Source: CAZUVM01 sp964623885
GTDB taxonomy: Bacteria; Verrucomicrobiota; Verrucomicrobiia; Limisphaerales; UBA8199
Direction: 5' to 3'
Assembly: GCA_964623885.1 (NCBI GenBank)
Contig: CAZUVM010000003.1
Coordinates: forward strand, 1-64,000
Length of the DNA stretch: 64,000 nucleotides
The notes beneath the pieces are model-generated. The model saw only the letters and a list, made by a program, of their open reading frames with translations, made no database searches and was not told where the DNA came from. The position numbers and the translations under genes are program-made. Below, in pieces: positions 7,304-15,687 of this stretch (its first letter is position 1; the number at the start of each line of letters is the position of its first letter).

Positions 7304-8920
7304 TCATGTTTCGATGCTCGGGATAAATCGCGGCGGGCGGCGCGCGTGAGTGGCCTGCTCAAAGGCATAGGCAATGGCCAGTAACTGCGGTTCGGTCCAT
7401 GCTCGGCCAAAAAAGGATATTCCCACCGGCAGTCCGTGCACAAATCCTGCGGGCACCGTGATGCTTGGATAACCGGCAACTGCCGCAAACGTGGTGCTGT
7501 CTCCAAGTCCGTGGTCACCGGTAACCCAATCGGTCACATGGGCGGGTGCGGTCGTCGGTGCGAGCATCGCATCGAGACGGTTTTCGTCCATGACCGCATC
7601 GATCCCTTCAGCTCGTGCCAGTCGCCTGCAAGTGGCGAGCGCCTCCAGGTACTGCGGGTCAGTCAACGGCCCTTTGGCCTCAGATTTAATCAGTTCCTCC
7701 TGGCCGAACCAGCGGAGCTCTGCGTTCTGGTGGTTTTCATTGAAAGCGATGAGCTCCTGGAGTGTGTGGATGGGCGCTTTCGGACCAAGGCTGGCAAGGT
7801 AGGCGTTCAAGTCTGCCTTCATCTCGTAGCGCAACACCTCCAATTCCGCGTGTTCGAGTTCCGGCGGAGGCCGGAGCTTGACCGGATCGATCAGCTCCGC
7901 CCCCAGATTCTTCAACACCCCGAGCGCGGTTTCCATGAGCGAGTCGACCGCCGGATGATTTCCAAAAAACGCGCGCGCTACACCCAATCGCTTATCTTGC
8001 AGTCTGCCGGCGACCAACGACGTGGTGTAATCCGCAGCTCGCCGTGAATCGGATTCGGCCGTCGCCGGGTCGCGAGGATCGGAGCCGGTGAGCGCGGCCA
8101 GGAGCAAAGCGGCATCGGTCACAGTGCGGGCCATTGGTCCGGCCGTATCCTGGCTGTGCGCGATGGGAATGATGCCGGAACGACTGATTAACCCGAGCGT
8201 CGGCTTTATACCAACAATCCCGCAGAAGGAGGAGGGCGAAAGGATGGAGCCGTCGGTTTCGGTGCCGACAGCGACGGCACACAGGCTGGCCGCAACGGCC
8301 GCCGCGGAGCCGGAACTCGAGCCGGAAGGATTGCGGTCCAGGATATAAGGATTTCGCGTTTGCCCGCCGCGCCCGCTCCAACCGCTCGTGGAAAGTGACC
8401 CGCGAAAGTTCGCCCATTCGCTCAGGTTCGTCTTGCCCAGGATCACGGCGCCGGCAGCCCGAAGTTTCTCGGCGACGAAGGAGTCGCGCGGCGGAATGGA
8501 ACCAACCATGGCCAATGAACCGGCTGTGGTGGCCATCCGATCGTGCGTGTCGATGTTGTCCTTGATCAGAACCGGGATGCCGTGCAGCGGACCGCGCGCG
8601 GCTTTGGTTTTGCGCTCCGCATCGAGCTCATGCGCGATGCTCAATGCATCCGGATTCAATTCAATCACGGCGTTCAGCTTCGGTCCGTGGCGGTCGATCT
8701 TGTCGATCCGGGCTTTGAATTTCTTGACCAGTTCCCCTGCAGTCAGTTTGCCGCCAGCCATCCTGGCCTGGAGCTGAGGAATAGTCGCTTCCTCTAACTC
8801 GAAATGGCCGGGGTGATAAGCCGTCCGACTCAGCGAAAGAGTGGAATCGGCTCCCAGCGTGGCCACCGGAGCAAGCGATGCAGTGGTAGCAAGCAGCCGC
8901 AGGAAATTTCGGCGGTTCAT
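7304..8920 (-). CDS. Tat-exported amidase (amidase signature family)
   Basis: A 538-residue amidase signature enzyme that hydrolyses amide bonds. The catalytic Ser-cisSer-Lys triad can be seen: Lys in VLIKDNIDT, and the glycine/serine-rich GSSSGSAAAVAASL followed by TETDGSI. Start ATG 8920 gives MNRRNFLRLLATTASLA, a twin-arginine-type signal peptide; a longer frame to 8938 adds six residues before it. The export signal suggests an extracytoplasmic amidase, a class common in this phylum. It is convergent with the Sel1 gene with zero spacing. Confidence 0.9.
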   Translation of the reverse strand: MNRRNFLRLLATTASLAPVATLGADSTLSLSRTAYHPGHFELEEATIPQLQARMAGGKLTAGELVKKFKARIDKIDRHGPKLNAVIELNPDALSIAHELDAERKTKAARGPLHGIPVLIKDNIDTHDRMATTAGSLAMVGSIPPRDSFVAEKLRAAGAVILGKTNLSEWANFRGSLSTSGWSGRGGQTRNPYILDRNPSGSSSGSAAAVAASLCAVAVGTETDGSILSPSSFCGIVGIKPTLGLISRSGIIPIAHSQDTAGPMARTVTDAALLLAALTGSDPRDPATAESDSRRAADYTTSLVAGRLQDKRLGVARAFFGNHPAVDSLMETALGVLKNLGAELIDPVKLRPPPELEHAELEVLRYEMKADLNAYLASLGPKAPIHTLQELIAFNENHQNAELRWFGQEELIKSEAKGPLTDPQYLEALATCRRLARAEGIDAVMDENRLDAMLAPTTAPAHVTDWVTGDHGLGDSTTFAAVAGYPSITVPAGFVHGLPVGISFFGRAWTEPQLLAIAYAFEQATHARRPPRFIPSIET

Positions 8921-9023
8921 AGCGGGTGCTTGTAGCACAGGTGCAGAATCAAGGGAAGCCCGCGCACGTAAACCTCATTGCACGAATGCTTCATGATTGT
9001 GTGGCTCGAACGTGCGCCAATGG

Positions 9024-9149
9024 GTGGCGCAGGCCTCCGAGCCTGCAGTATCGCCGACCTTCGAGTCGGCTGCTGTTGGGTTGCGCGCCTGCCTCAAGTG
9101 TTCGCAGGCTAGAAGCCTGCGATATAGCAGGCTCGGAGGCCTGCGCTAC
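9024..9149. repeat. 126-bp palindromic dispersed element, copy 1
   Basis: The element is bounded by near-perfect 23-bp inverted arms (9024-9046 and 9127-9149) and has two inner hairpins, GCCGACCTTCGAGTCGGC (9053-9070) and GCAGGCTAGAAGCCTGC (9104-9120). It aligns along almost its whole length, in reverse orientation, with the copy at 36460-36587. It occupies most of the gap between the amidase and Smr-domain genes. Confidence 0.85.
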
Positions 9150-9211
9150 TTGCAAAGGCGAAACGTATCCAGGTTAGTTAATTGCGAAACCACGAAAGGA
9201 AGCGCTAAGTG

Positions 9212-9481
9212 TCACGGCCGCAGCCGCACGAGCGTGGCGCCCCAGCCTCCATATTCGGGATGGTCGAGGGTATAGGAAACTACTTCCGGAAGCCGCGCGA
9301 GGATCGCATGGACCGTGCGCCGGAGCTGGCCTGTGCCCTTGCCATGAATAATGCGCACCTGCAGAATGCCGCGCTCGCGGCAAGCCGCCAGGTAATCAGG
9401 AACGAGGTCCTTTACCTCTTTAGGTTGGAAGGTGTGCAGGTCCAGCACGCCATCGATCGGCAATTGGATTGGCTCATCCAT
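9212..9481 (-). CDS. Small Smr-domain protein
   Basis: An 89-residue protein consisting of little more than one Smr (small MutS-related) domain. The LDLHTFQPKEV motif (residues about 13-23) and HGKGTGQLRRTV (about 46-57) are the conserved nucleic-acid-binding and nuclease-associated signatures, and HPEYGGWGATLVRL closes the domain. Family members nick or cleave structured DNA or RNA. It follows the membrane protein gene by 3 nt and is probably translated from the same mRNA. Confidence 0.88.
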   Translation of the reverse strand: MDEPIQLPIDGVLDLHTFQPKEVKDLVPDYLAACRERGILQVRIIHGKGTGQLRRTVHAILARLPEVVSYTLDHPEYGGWGATLVRLRP

Positions 9482-9484
9482 GAA

Positions 9485-10330
9485 TTAGGGCGTGCTCTCC
9501 GTTTTCTTTTCACCAGACTTCAACTTGTCGAAAGGGTTTACACGAGGCGGCGATGGGGCATCGGGATGACGCGGCAAAAAGAGCGGGCTGACACAGACGT
9601 ACACCCAACCGAGGATGAAATGCAGCGCCGTGATTACGAGCAATACTATCGGATCGAGCGCTCCAAGACCGTAAAGAACGATGGTAGCCGACATGAGGAG
9701 CGCGCCGGGCATCAGCGCCGCGCCTGAAAGACGCCAGCTTTGGGAAAGACTTAACTGGCGATTGGCAAAGAAACCAAACAGCCACGCGACCCAGCAATAG
9801 ATGCTCGCCAGGATCGCCCATATCACAAACAACGCAAGGATCACTCCGCCGACAATCAAAGCCAGGAGCGGAGGCTTCCAGGCGCCCCACCAGGGAACCA
9901 GCTCCGGCCGGTTGAAAGCGATCACATAGTCGCGCGGATAGGGCGCTTCGACAAAACCGAAAAGAGAAAACACCTTCACATAAGCCCGGCCGAATTCGAT
10001 TTGGACATGAGCCGGTGACCGGGCCTGACCTTCATGCTTAAGATCGATTGTGATCGCCAGGAACCGGTTTTCAGCCAGCGTTTGCGGCGAGTCGCCCTCC
10101 CACATCAGGGCGCCTCCGCGGATCTGTCCCTGTGGCGGCAGCTTATCAATAGCGGCGGCAATGATCCGGAACCAGCCGGCGTATAGCGTCCAGGCGATGG
10201 CACCGGCAGCGAGCACAGCGAAGATGAATTGCACGAGGAACAAGCGGCCGAACCTGGCGCGCGCGAAAGCGGCAGCGCCGCGCGGGGTCAGCGGCTGCCA
10301 AGCAAACGGTGGGTGCTCATCAATGCTCAT
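9485..10330 (-). CDS. Integral membrane protein of unknown function
   Basis: A 281-residue protein with about five membrane helices: residues about 30-52, 150-185 (probably two), 205-225 and 230-255. The loop after the first helix (about 60-140) is long and extracytoplasmic in a simple topology. The C-terminal tail is charged and proline-rich. ATG 10330 (MSIDEHPPF) is preferred over the frame to 10417. It lies 3 nt upstream of the Smr-domain gene, but nothing in the sequence shows a shared role. I do not recognise the family. Confidence 0.7.
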   Translation of the reverse strand: MSIDEHPPFAWQPLTPRGAAAFARARFGRLFLVQFIFAVLAAGAIAWTLYAGWFRIIAAAIDKLPPQGQIRGGALMWEGDSPQTLAENRFLAITIDLKHEGQARSPAHVQIEFGRAYVKVFSLFGFVEAPYPRDYVIAFNRPELVPWWGAWKPPLLALIVGGVILALFVIWAILASIYCWVAWLFGFFANRQLSLSQSWRLSGAALMPGALLMSATIVLYGLGALDPIVLLVITALHFILGWVYVCVSPLFLPRHPDAPSPPRVNPFDKLKSGEKKTESTP

Positions 10331-10505
10331 GGTCGGCAATTCGCGCCGGTCATCGCGCGTCCTGCTCAGAGCGATAATACCGGCTGGAGTGACACTCCGC
10401 CAGAGGGCATCAAGCACGTGGAAGTGCGAAGTTCGAAGTCTGAAGGCCGAATTGACTTTTCCAACGGGCTAAAGCTAGCCTGCCGTTCAGGAACAATCGC
10501 CTGCC

Positions 10506-11453
10506 ATGAAGAACAATGACATTCCAATAAAGTTTCCTGTTTCCCGCCGTGAATTTCTGGAGCGCATGCTGCTTGCTGCCTCTGCGACCGCAATTGGTGC
10601 CGGGAGCGGCTCATCAGTGTTCGGCGCGGGAAGTTCTGGAGCACCGCCGGTGGTGGTCTTCACTAAAGTTTATCAGGAGCTGAACCTTGGGTTCGAAGAT
10701 GCCGCGGCAGTCACGGCGGAGGCCGGCTTGAACGGGATCGATACCCCGGTGCGGCCGGGTGGTGAAATCCTTCCCGAACGAGTGGCGGATGACCTGCCGA
10801 AATACGTCGAAACGCTGAGGCGCCGCGGATTGACCCTCCCTCTACTCACCACCGCAATTACGAGCGTCACTTCCCCGCAGGCAGAAACGATTGTGCGGAC
10901 GGCAAAGAAACTTGGTGTGCAGTTTTATCGTTTGGGCTTTATCGATCGCGACAAGCAGGTGTCGGCCGAGGCGCAGGTGCGCGAGGTGCGGGCGCAGCTC
11001 AAAGATGTGGCAGCGTTGAATCGGCAGGTCGGTATCGGAGCGTTACTGCAGAACCATTCGCCGGCAGGACATGCGTATTTCGGCGGAGATTTGAACGAGC
11101 TGGCAGCGACCGTGGAAGGGTTTGATCCGGCTGAAATTGGCGTCGCTTTCGACATCGGCCACGCTTTGGTTGTCCATGGCAACGACTGGCGGCGCTGTTT
11201 CGAGCGGCTCAAGCCGCATTTCAAAATTGCCTATATCAAGGACGTAAAGCCACCCGCGCGTTGGGTGCCCTTCGGACAAGGGGATCTCGGGAGCAGCGGG
11301 TATTTCAAGTTGCTCAAAGAGCTCGGCTATCATGCGCCGGTCTCGATGCACATGGAGTATGACTGGGCAGACCACGGAAAAGCCAAGAATTGGGCGACGT
11401 TGGTGCGCGCATTGCAGGCGAGTTCGCAAGTAGTGCGCGGCTGGTTGAGTTAG
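10506..11453 (+). CDS. Tat-exported sugar phosphate isomerase/epimerase-like TIM-barrel protein
   Basis: A 315-residue protein with a twin-arginine signal (SRREFLERMLLAASATAIGAG, residues about 13-33) and a xylose isomerase-like/AP endonuclease 2 TIM barrel. Family features include AGLNGIDTPVRPGG, the central LLQNHS, GVAFDIGHA and IAYIKDV, with metal-binding candidates among these His, Asp and Glu residues. Exported members of this family are abundant in Verrucomicrobia and Planctomycetes and are thought to act on sugars or polyols; the substrate is unknown. The start is clear from the signal peptide. Confidence 0.85.
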   Translation: MKNNDIPIKFPVSRREFLERMLLAASATAIGAGSGSSVFGAGSSGAPPVVVFTKVYQELNLGFEDAAAVTAEAGLNGIDTPVRPGGEILPERVADDLPKYVETLRRRGLTLPLLTTAITSVTSPQAETIVRTAKKLGVQFYRLGFIDRDKQVSAEAQVREVRAQLKDVAALNRQVGIGALLQNHSPAGHAYFGGDLNELAATVEGFDPAEIGVAFDIGHALVVHGNDWRRCFERLKPHFKIAYIKDVKPPARWVPFGQGDLGSSGYFKLLKELGYHAPVSMHMEYDWADHGKAKNWATLVRALQASSQVVRGWLS

Positions 11454-11455
11454 AG

Positions 11456-11590
11456 GGTGTTCGGAATGTTAACACGCGCGAGCGGCCCTCGCTCGCAGCG
11501 GAACAAATTGTGCTCGCGCCGAAGCTGCGGCCTGAATCGGTCAAACTCCGATCCAACGACTGCATTTTTCCGAACGCGCGCGAACACCTT
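11456..11590. repeat. REP-like inverted repeat between convergent genes
   Basis: GGTGTTCG (11456-11463) and CGAACACC (11583-11590) flank GC-rich palindromic sequence, including CGAGCGGCCCTCGCTCG near 11479. The unit is related to the GAGCGGTCCCGCTCGC repeats elsewhere in the window. It fills the gap between the convergent genes and may also act as a transcription stop, though no T-run is visible. Confidence 0.55.
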
Positions 11591-11596
11591 CCTTGC

Positions 11597-11983
11597 TTAG
11601 CCGGGCCGTGCTCCGTCACCAGCGGGAATGAGCCGCACAACCTCCTGATGCAAAGTGGCCAGTGATTCCGTCTTTCGCACAAATGCGTCAGCTCCGCACG
11701 CCTTGGCTTTCTCAAGCAACGCCTCATCTCCCCGCAGACCCGTGAACATGATCACCGGCATTCGTGGGTATTCTCTTTTGAAAAGTTCCAACAGCTTTAA
11801 ACCATTCTCGCCGCCGACATCCACGTCCAAAATGGCGAGATCGAACCGGTTTTCTTCCGCCAACTCCTGCCCCTGTCCAACGGTCATCGCCGTGCTCACC
11901 TTGAAACCTTTTTTGGTCAGGAACAATGACATTAGTTCACGAGTGGGCGCTTCGTCGTCAACAAACAGGATGTGAGAACTCAT
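11597..11983 (-). CDS. Stand-alone response-regulator receiver protein
   Basis: A 128-residue CheY-like receiver with no output domain. The acidic pair and Glu are FVDDE (7-11), the phosphate acceptor is Asp53 in AILDVDVGG, the switch Thr81 is in MFTGL and the conserved Lys104 is in VRKTES. ATG 11983 is chosen over 12004 because it starts just before the first strand, as is usual. No kinase gene adjoins it. It is a different protein from the receiver encoded at 5988-6392. Confidence 0.9.
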   Translation of the reverse strand: MSSHILFVDDEAPTRELMSLFLTKKGFKVSTAMTVGQGQELAEENRFDLAILDVDVGGENGLKLLELFKREYPRMPVIMFTGLRGDEALLEKAKACGADAFVRKTESLATLHQEVVRLIPAGDGARPG

Positions 11984-12575
11984 GCAGATGTGTGAGGTTT
12001 GCAACTTAACGTTCCGAAGTCAAATTATGACGAGTCCGGTGGCTCATCCAGGTGCTGCCCGAGGTTCGAGGACTACTCGAGACGGGCATGGATTCAGGGT
12101 GCTCTTTTCCCCAGTAGCATTGTACGGGTTTGCCTCGAATTCAACGTTAGATCCGTTCATGAGAATCATTTTGACCCCAACTTTTTTGGGTCGGAATTCT
12201 ATTCGAGGCGCAGGACGCACAGGTTCTTATCCGCACAGGCTTCCAAGCAGGCATAATGGAATAGCAAAACTAATGCCAGTACATGAAATTATCAACAAAG
12301 ACAGCTGCTTTAGCGCTGCAAATCACTTAAAAACTGCTCATTGGCGTCGATAGGTATCGTCTGAAAGCCCTTGCCGAGGGAAGATTCCAACACCCGCTCC
12401 AAAGCAGTTGGCGGCAAATGACAATTCCCGAGTAAAAGCGCGACTAGCTGAATTGATCGAAAAAGTTAATCTTCTGGGTCAATTTCATGCGAGAAGCATT
12501 CGGCTGTTTGTTCGTCGAGCCGGTGTGTGCCGAGGGCAACCAAAGGCTATCGGTGAACATAATCGATTTTTGACG
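11984..12575. other. Intergenic region with no recognised gene
   Basis: About 590 nt between the receiver gene and the peptide transporter gene. It must hold both divergent promoters. Short frames occur here, but none has a recognisable motif. A weak hairpin (GACCCCAACTTTTTTGGGTC, 12174-12193) is present. I see no tRNA, riboswitch or repeat element. Base composition is more AT-rich than its surroundings, consistent with a regulatory or decaying stretch. Confidence 0.5.
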
Positions 12576-14078
12576 ATGCATACGGAAACTGACCGCGCCC
12601 GAGCGTCCGGGCCGCCAACCATTACAGGCAAGCACCCAGTCGGGCTCTACACGCTCTTCTTCACCGAGATGTGGGAGCGGTTCAGTTATTACGGCATGCG
12701 CGCGCTGCTGGTCCTGTTCATGGTCGAAGCCATCGGCAAGGGCGGAATGGGATTGACCGACCAGGTCGCGACGGCAATTTACGGCCTTTACACCGCCAGC
12801 GTTTATCTCGCGGCGCTGCCGGGCGGTTGGGTGGCGGACCGATTCCTGGGGGCGCAACGTGCAGTCTGGTATGGAGGAATTATCATTGCGGCCGGGCATT
12901 TCACGCTCGCTATTCCGCAAACGAGCTGTTTTTACCTCGGCTTGGTTTTGGTGGTGCTGGGCACGGGTTTGCTCAAACCCAATGTCAGCGCCATCGTCGG
13001 CGAGCTTTACCCGGAAGGCGGCGCGCGGCGCGATGCCGGTTTTACGGTCTTTTATATGGGAATCAACCTCGGCGCGGCGCTGGGGCCGATAGTCTGCAGT
13101 GCCCTGGGGGAAAAAGTAAACTGGCACTACGGATTCGCGGCGGCCGGAGTGGGCATGGTGCTCGGGTTGATTCAATACCGGCTGACTCGCAAATACCTTG
13201 GATCGGCTGGCAAGCAGGCTGGGCACCCCGAAGGCGCACGGCCAAAAGACTGGTATTTGCTTGGGTCTTTGCTCAGCGCTTTGGGCTTGGTTCTTTTGCT
13301 CGCGCTGACCGGGGCGATCAAAATCGACCCAGTCACGTTAGCTCGGGCGTCAACGCAGGTTCTGGTCGCGGTTGGGGCGATTTATTTCGCAAGTGTGTTC
13401 CTCTTTTTTCACCTGGACCACGCTGAAAAGAAACGCGTGGCGGTCATTGTGGTTCTGTTCCTGGCATCGGCGATGTTCTGGTCAGGGTTTGAGCAAGCCG
13501 GCTCTTCGCTAAACCTCTTTGCCGAGCGTTATACGCAGCGAGAGTGGATGGGCTGGATCGTCCCTGCTGGATGGTTTCAATCCCTGGGCGCTTTTTTCGT
13601 AATCACGCTTGCGCCGCTAGTGGCCATAGGTTGGCTCAAGCTGGCCCGCAAAAACTTCGTTCCGTCCGTTCCGGTGAAGTTCTCGCTGGGCCTGGTGCTG
13701 TTGGCGCTGGGATTTCTGGTAATGGCCGTTGCTTCTAAACTGGTGGCGGCCGGCAACAAAGTGTGGCCGACGTGGCTGGTCGCAACGTATTTGCTGCACT
13801 CGATAGGTGAGCTGTGTTTGAGTCCCGTCGGACTGAGCTCGGTGACGAAATTGGCTCCGCGCCGATTATTGGGCCAGATGATGGGAACCTGGTTCCTGGC
13901 GACCTCCCTGGGCAACCTCGTAGCCGGCCGGATTGCCGGTACGTTCACTGCCGAGAATGTTGCACAGATGCCGCAGGCGTACTTCCAGATTGTAATGATC
14001 GTTGGCGGAGCAGGTCTTCTGCTTCTGTTATTGGTGAAGCCAATCCAGCGGTTGATGTCTCCGCCGGCTGATGGCTGA
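12576..14078 (+). CDS. POT/PTR-family proton-dependent oligopeptide transporter
   Basis: A 500-residue inner-membrane transporter that imports di- and tripeptides with protons. The N-terminal helix carries the ExxERFxYY signature (TEMWERFSYYG, residues about 27-37), and the family loop motif GGWVADRFLGAQRAV follows helix 2 (about 84-98). About 12-14 hydrophobic helices follow, including FYMGINLGAALGP. ATG 12576 is chosen because the frame back to 12408 (TTG) encodes unrelated sequence. Its last 134 nt overlap the 3' end of the opposing dehydrogenase gene. Neighbouring hydroxyproline genes make hydroxyproline-containing peptides a plausible cargo, which is an inference only. Confidence 0.92.
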   Translation: MHTETDRARASGPPTITGKHPVGLYTLFFTEMWERFSYYGMRALLVLFMVEAIGKGGMGLTDQVATAIYGLYTASVYLAALPGGWVADRFLGAQRAVWYGGIIIAAGHFTLAIPQTSCFYLGLVLVVLGTGLLKPNVSAIVGELYPEGGARRDAGFTVFYMGINLGAALGPIVCSALGEKVNWHYGFAAAGVGMVLGLIQYRLTRKYLGSAGKQAGHPEGARPKDWYLLGSLLSALGLVLLLALTGAIKIDPVTLARASTQVLVAVGAIYFASVFLFFHLDHAEKKRVAVIVVLFLASAMFWSGFEQAGSSLNLFAERYTQREWMGWIVPAGWFQSLGAFFVITLAPLVAIGWLKLARKNFVPSVPVKFSLGLVLLALGFLVMAVASKLVAAGNKVWPTWLVATYLLHSIGELCLSPVGLSSVTKLAPRRLLGQMMGTWFLATSLGNLVAGRIAGTFTAENVAQMPQAYFQIVMIVGGAGLLLLLLVKPIQRLMSPPADG

Positions 14079-15687
14079 TCAGGCTGCGAACCCTCGCAGG
14101 TAAAACCGGCGGCCTCACCGACTCCATCCCCCAGCCCAGAATGAACTGGGCCGCAGCGCCGCAAGTTCGTCCTTGGCAAGCGCCCATGCCGCAACGCGTC
14201 TGTAATTTCGCTTCGCGCCAATCCCCATACCGGCGCATCCGTCCAAGACTGACATCCTCGCAGCGGCATACGACCGTTTCATCGGGCGCCACATTTCTCA
14301 GTTCATTACGCAAAGCAAACGCCTTGCCCAGCTCAGAGCGGAATCGATGCCATGATTTTCTCGCGGTGAAAAGTCCTTCAGCGCGCTGGCTTTGGCCAGC
14401 CGCGGAGTACCCCGCAATTTGCCCCTCCACGAGCGCGCAGTCAGCGCCGCCAATCCCAGTGGGTTCTCCCGCACAATACACATTCGGGATGTTCGTCGTT
14501 TGCCATTGGTCCACTTGCACGAAACCCTGTTTCAATTCGCAACCCAGCGCCAGCGGCAGCTCAACGTTCGGCACCAGTCCAAAGCCGCAAGCCAAGTAAT
14601 CGCAACCTTCGGTCCAGGTTTTTCGACCATTCGTGAGCGTCACGCGTTGCACGTGTGCGTCGCCTTCCGCTGCGATTGGCCAGGTATTGCAGCGATAAGG
14701 CACGCCCCCCAAACCCAACTGTAGCCGCGCTGCTTGCGCTAGTTTCGCGGGATAGCGGCACAGGCTGACACCAAATTTCAAAAGCTGCGACCGCCTGACT
14801 TGCTCGAAAATGCCAACAACTCGCGCGCGATGCGCCCGCAACCCCGCCGCCACCGCCAGCAAAAGTGGTCCGCTGCCCGTTACGACCACGCGCTTGCCTT
14901 CAACCGGCCACCCGTGTTTAACCAAAGCTTGCAACCCACCGGGGCCGAGCACGCCCGGCAATGTCCATCCGACAAAAGGTAGGAACAACTCGCGGGCGCC
15001 GGTGGCAAGGATCAATCGCTCCCAGCCAATCCTAAGTGGCGCACCATCCTTTTCTGCCAGGAGCAACCCGGGTTCCGGCGCGGCGATGACGCATGTGCCC
15101 GATAACAGAATCCCGCCGGAATTACGAAACCGCGCAAACCATCGTCTTGGCTCCAAATCCTTCGGTTCACCAGCGTCCGTGGTTTGGCCTCGCCAGATCT
15201 GGCCACCGAGCCACGGCGTCTCGTCCACGAGCCCGACGCGCTTGCCGCTTTCGGCTGCGGCACAGGCGGCCGCCAGGCCGGCCGGGCCTGCGCCAACAAC
15301 GACAATGTCAAAGTCGGTACGATCCGCATTGGTCCATGAACTACTACATTGCGAGAGGGGTTGCTCCCTCTCCTGCACTGGAGCAGCGGGTAGGGGTGCC
15401 TTCTCTTCAACATTCGCAGAGAGGGACGCCGGGGACGGCATCCCTACCGTGCATACTTCCATTCCCTCGACGCACAAAACAGTGCAACTGCGCAGACTTG
15501 AGATGCCGTTAATGGTAACGCGGCACTCCATGCACACACCCATCCCGCAGGCCGGTCCGCGCGCTTGAGCGGAGGGCGAGCGATGAAAATCAATGATCCC
15601 GGCGCGGGCCAGAGCGGCGGCGACGACGGTGCCCGGCGGGACGCTCACTTGCCTTCCGTTCACCCGAATGTTCACGGCCTCATTCAT
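13945..15687 (-). CDS. Fused [2Fe-2S]/FAD dehydrogenase subunit (HcnAB-like, probable D-hydroxyproline dehydrogenase)
   Basis: A 580-residue fusion. Residues 1-80 form an HcnA/SoxA-type [2Fe-2S] domain with Cys47, Cys52, Cys55 and Cys68. After a linker (about 80-122) comes an HcnB/OoxA-like FAD domain beginning at VVVGAGPAGLAAA, with LILATGARE and YCAGEPTGIGG, and a C-terminal BFD-like cysteine region (CRCEDVSLG ... CGMGACQGRTCG). In pseudomonads these domains are separate subunits of D-hydroxyproline dehydrogenase. The start overlaps the DadA-like gene by 8 nt. Family members end near RPPVLPARVRSL; the ~45 further residues are antisense to the transporter gene. The linker coincides with dispersed repeats (15354-15448). 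Confidence 0.85.
   Translation of the reverse strand: MNEAVNIRVNGRQVSVPPGTVVAAALARAGIIDFHRSPSAQARGPACGMGVCMECRVTINGISSLRSCTVLCVEGMEVCTVGMPSPASLSANVEEKAPLPAAPVQEREQPLSQCSSSWTNADRTDFDIVVVGAGPAGLAAACAAAESGKRVGLVDETPWLGGQIWRGQTTDAGEPKDLEPRRWFARFRNSGGILLSGTCVIAAPEPGLLLAEKDGAPLRIGWERLILATGARELFLPFVGWTLPGVLGPGGLQALVKHGWPVEGKRVVVTGSGPLLLAVAAGLRAHRARVVGIFEQVRRSQLLKFGVSLCRYPAKLAQAARLQLGLGGVPYRCNTWPIAAEGDAHVQRVTLTNGRKTWTEGCDYLACGFGLVPNVELPLALGCELKQGFVQVDQWQTTNIPNVYCAGEPTGIGGADCALVEGQIAGYSAAGQSQRAEGLFTARKSWHRFRSELGKAFALRNELRNVAPDETVVCRCEDVSLGRMRRYGDWREAKLQTRCGMGACQGRTCGAAAQFILGWGMESVRPPVLPARVRSLISHQPAETSTAGLASPITEAEDLLRQRSLQSGSTPAASVQHSRQ
15423..15448. repeat. REP-like GGGACGCC...GGC(A/G)TCCC unit inside a gene
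   Basis: This palindromic unit lies in the coding sequence of the fused dehydrogenase and encodes residues about 80-89 of its linker. Read on the minus strand it is GGTAGGGATGCCGTCCCC followed by GGCGTCCC, close to the units at 29455-29479 and 40101-40124. A second palindrome, GAGAGGG...CCCTCTC (15354-15374), lies in the same linker. Confidence 0.7.

Noticed and set aside
9024..9149. Possible CRISPR array
   Set aside because: The repeated units are inverted, not direct, and there are no regularly spaced identical repeats or unique spacers.
11984..12575. Riboswitch or small RNA before the peptide transporter gene
   Set aside because: Only a weak bulged hairpin is visible; no known riboswitch core motif is found.
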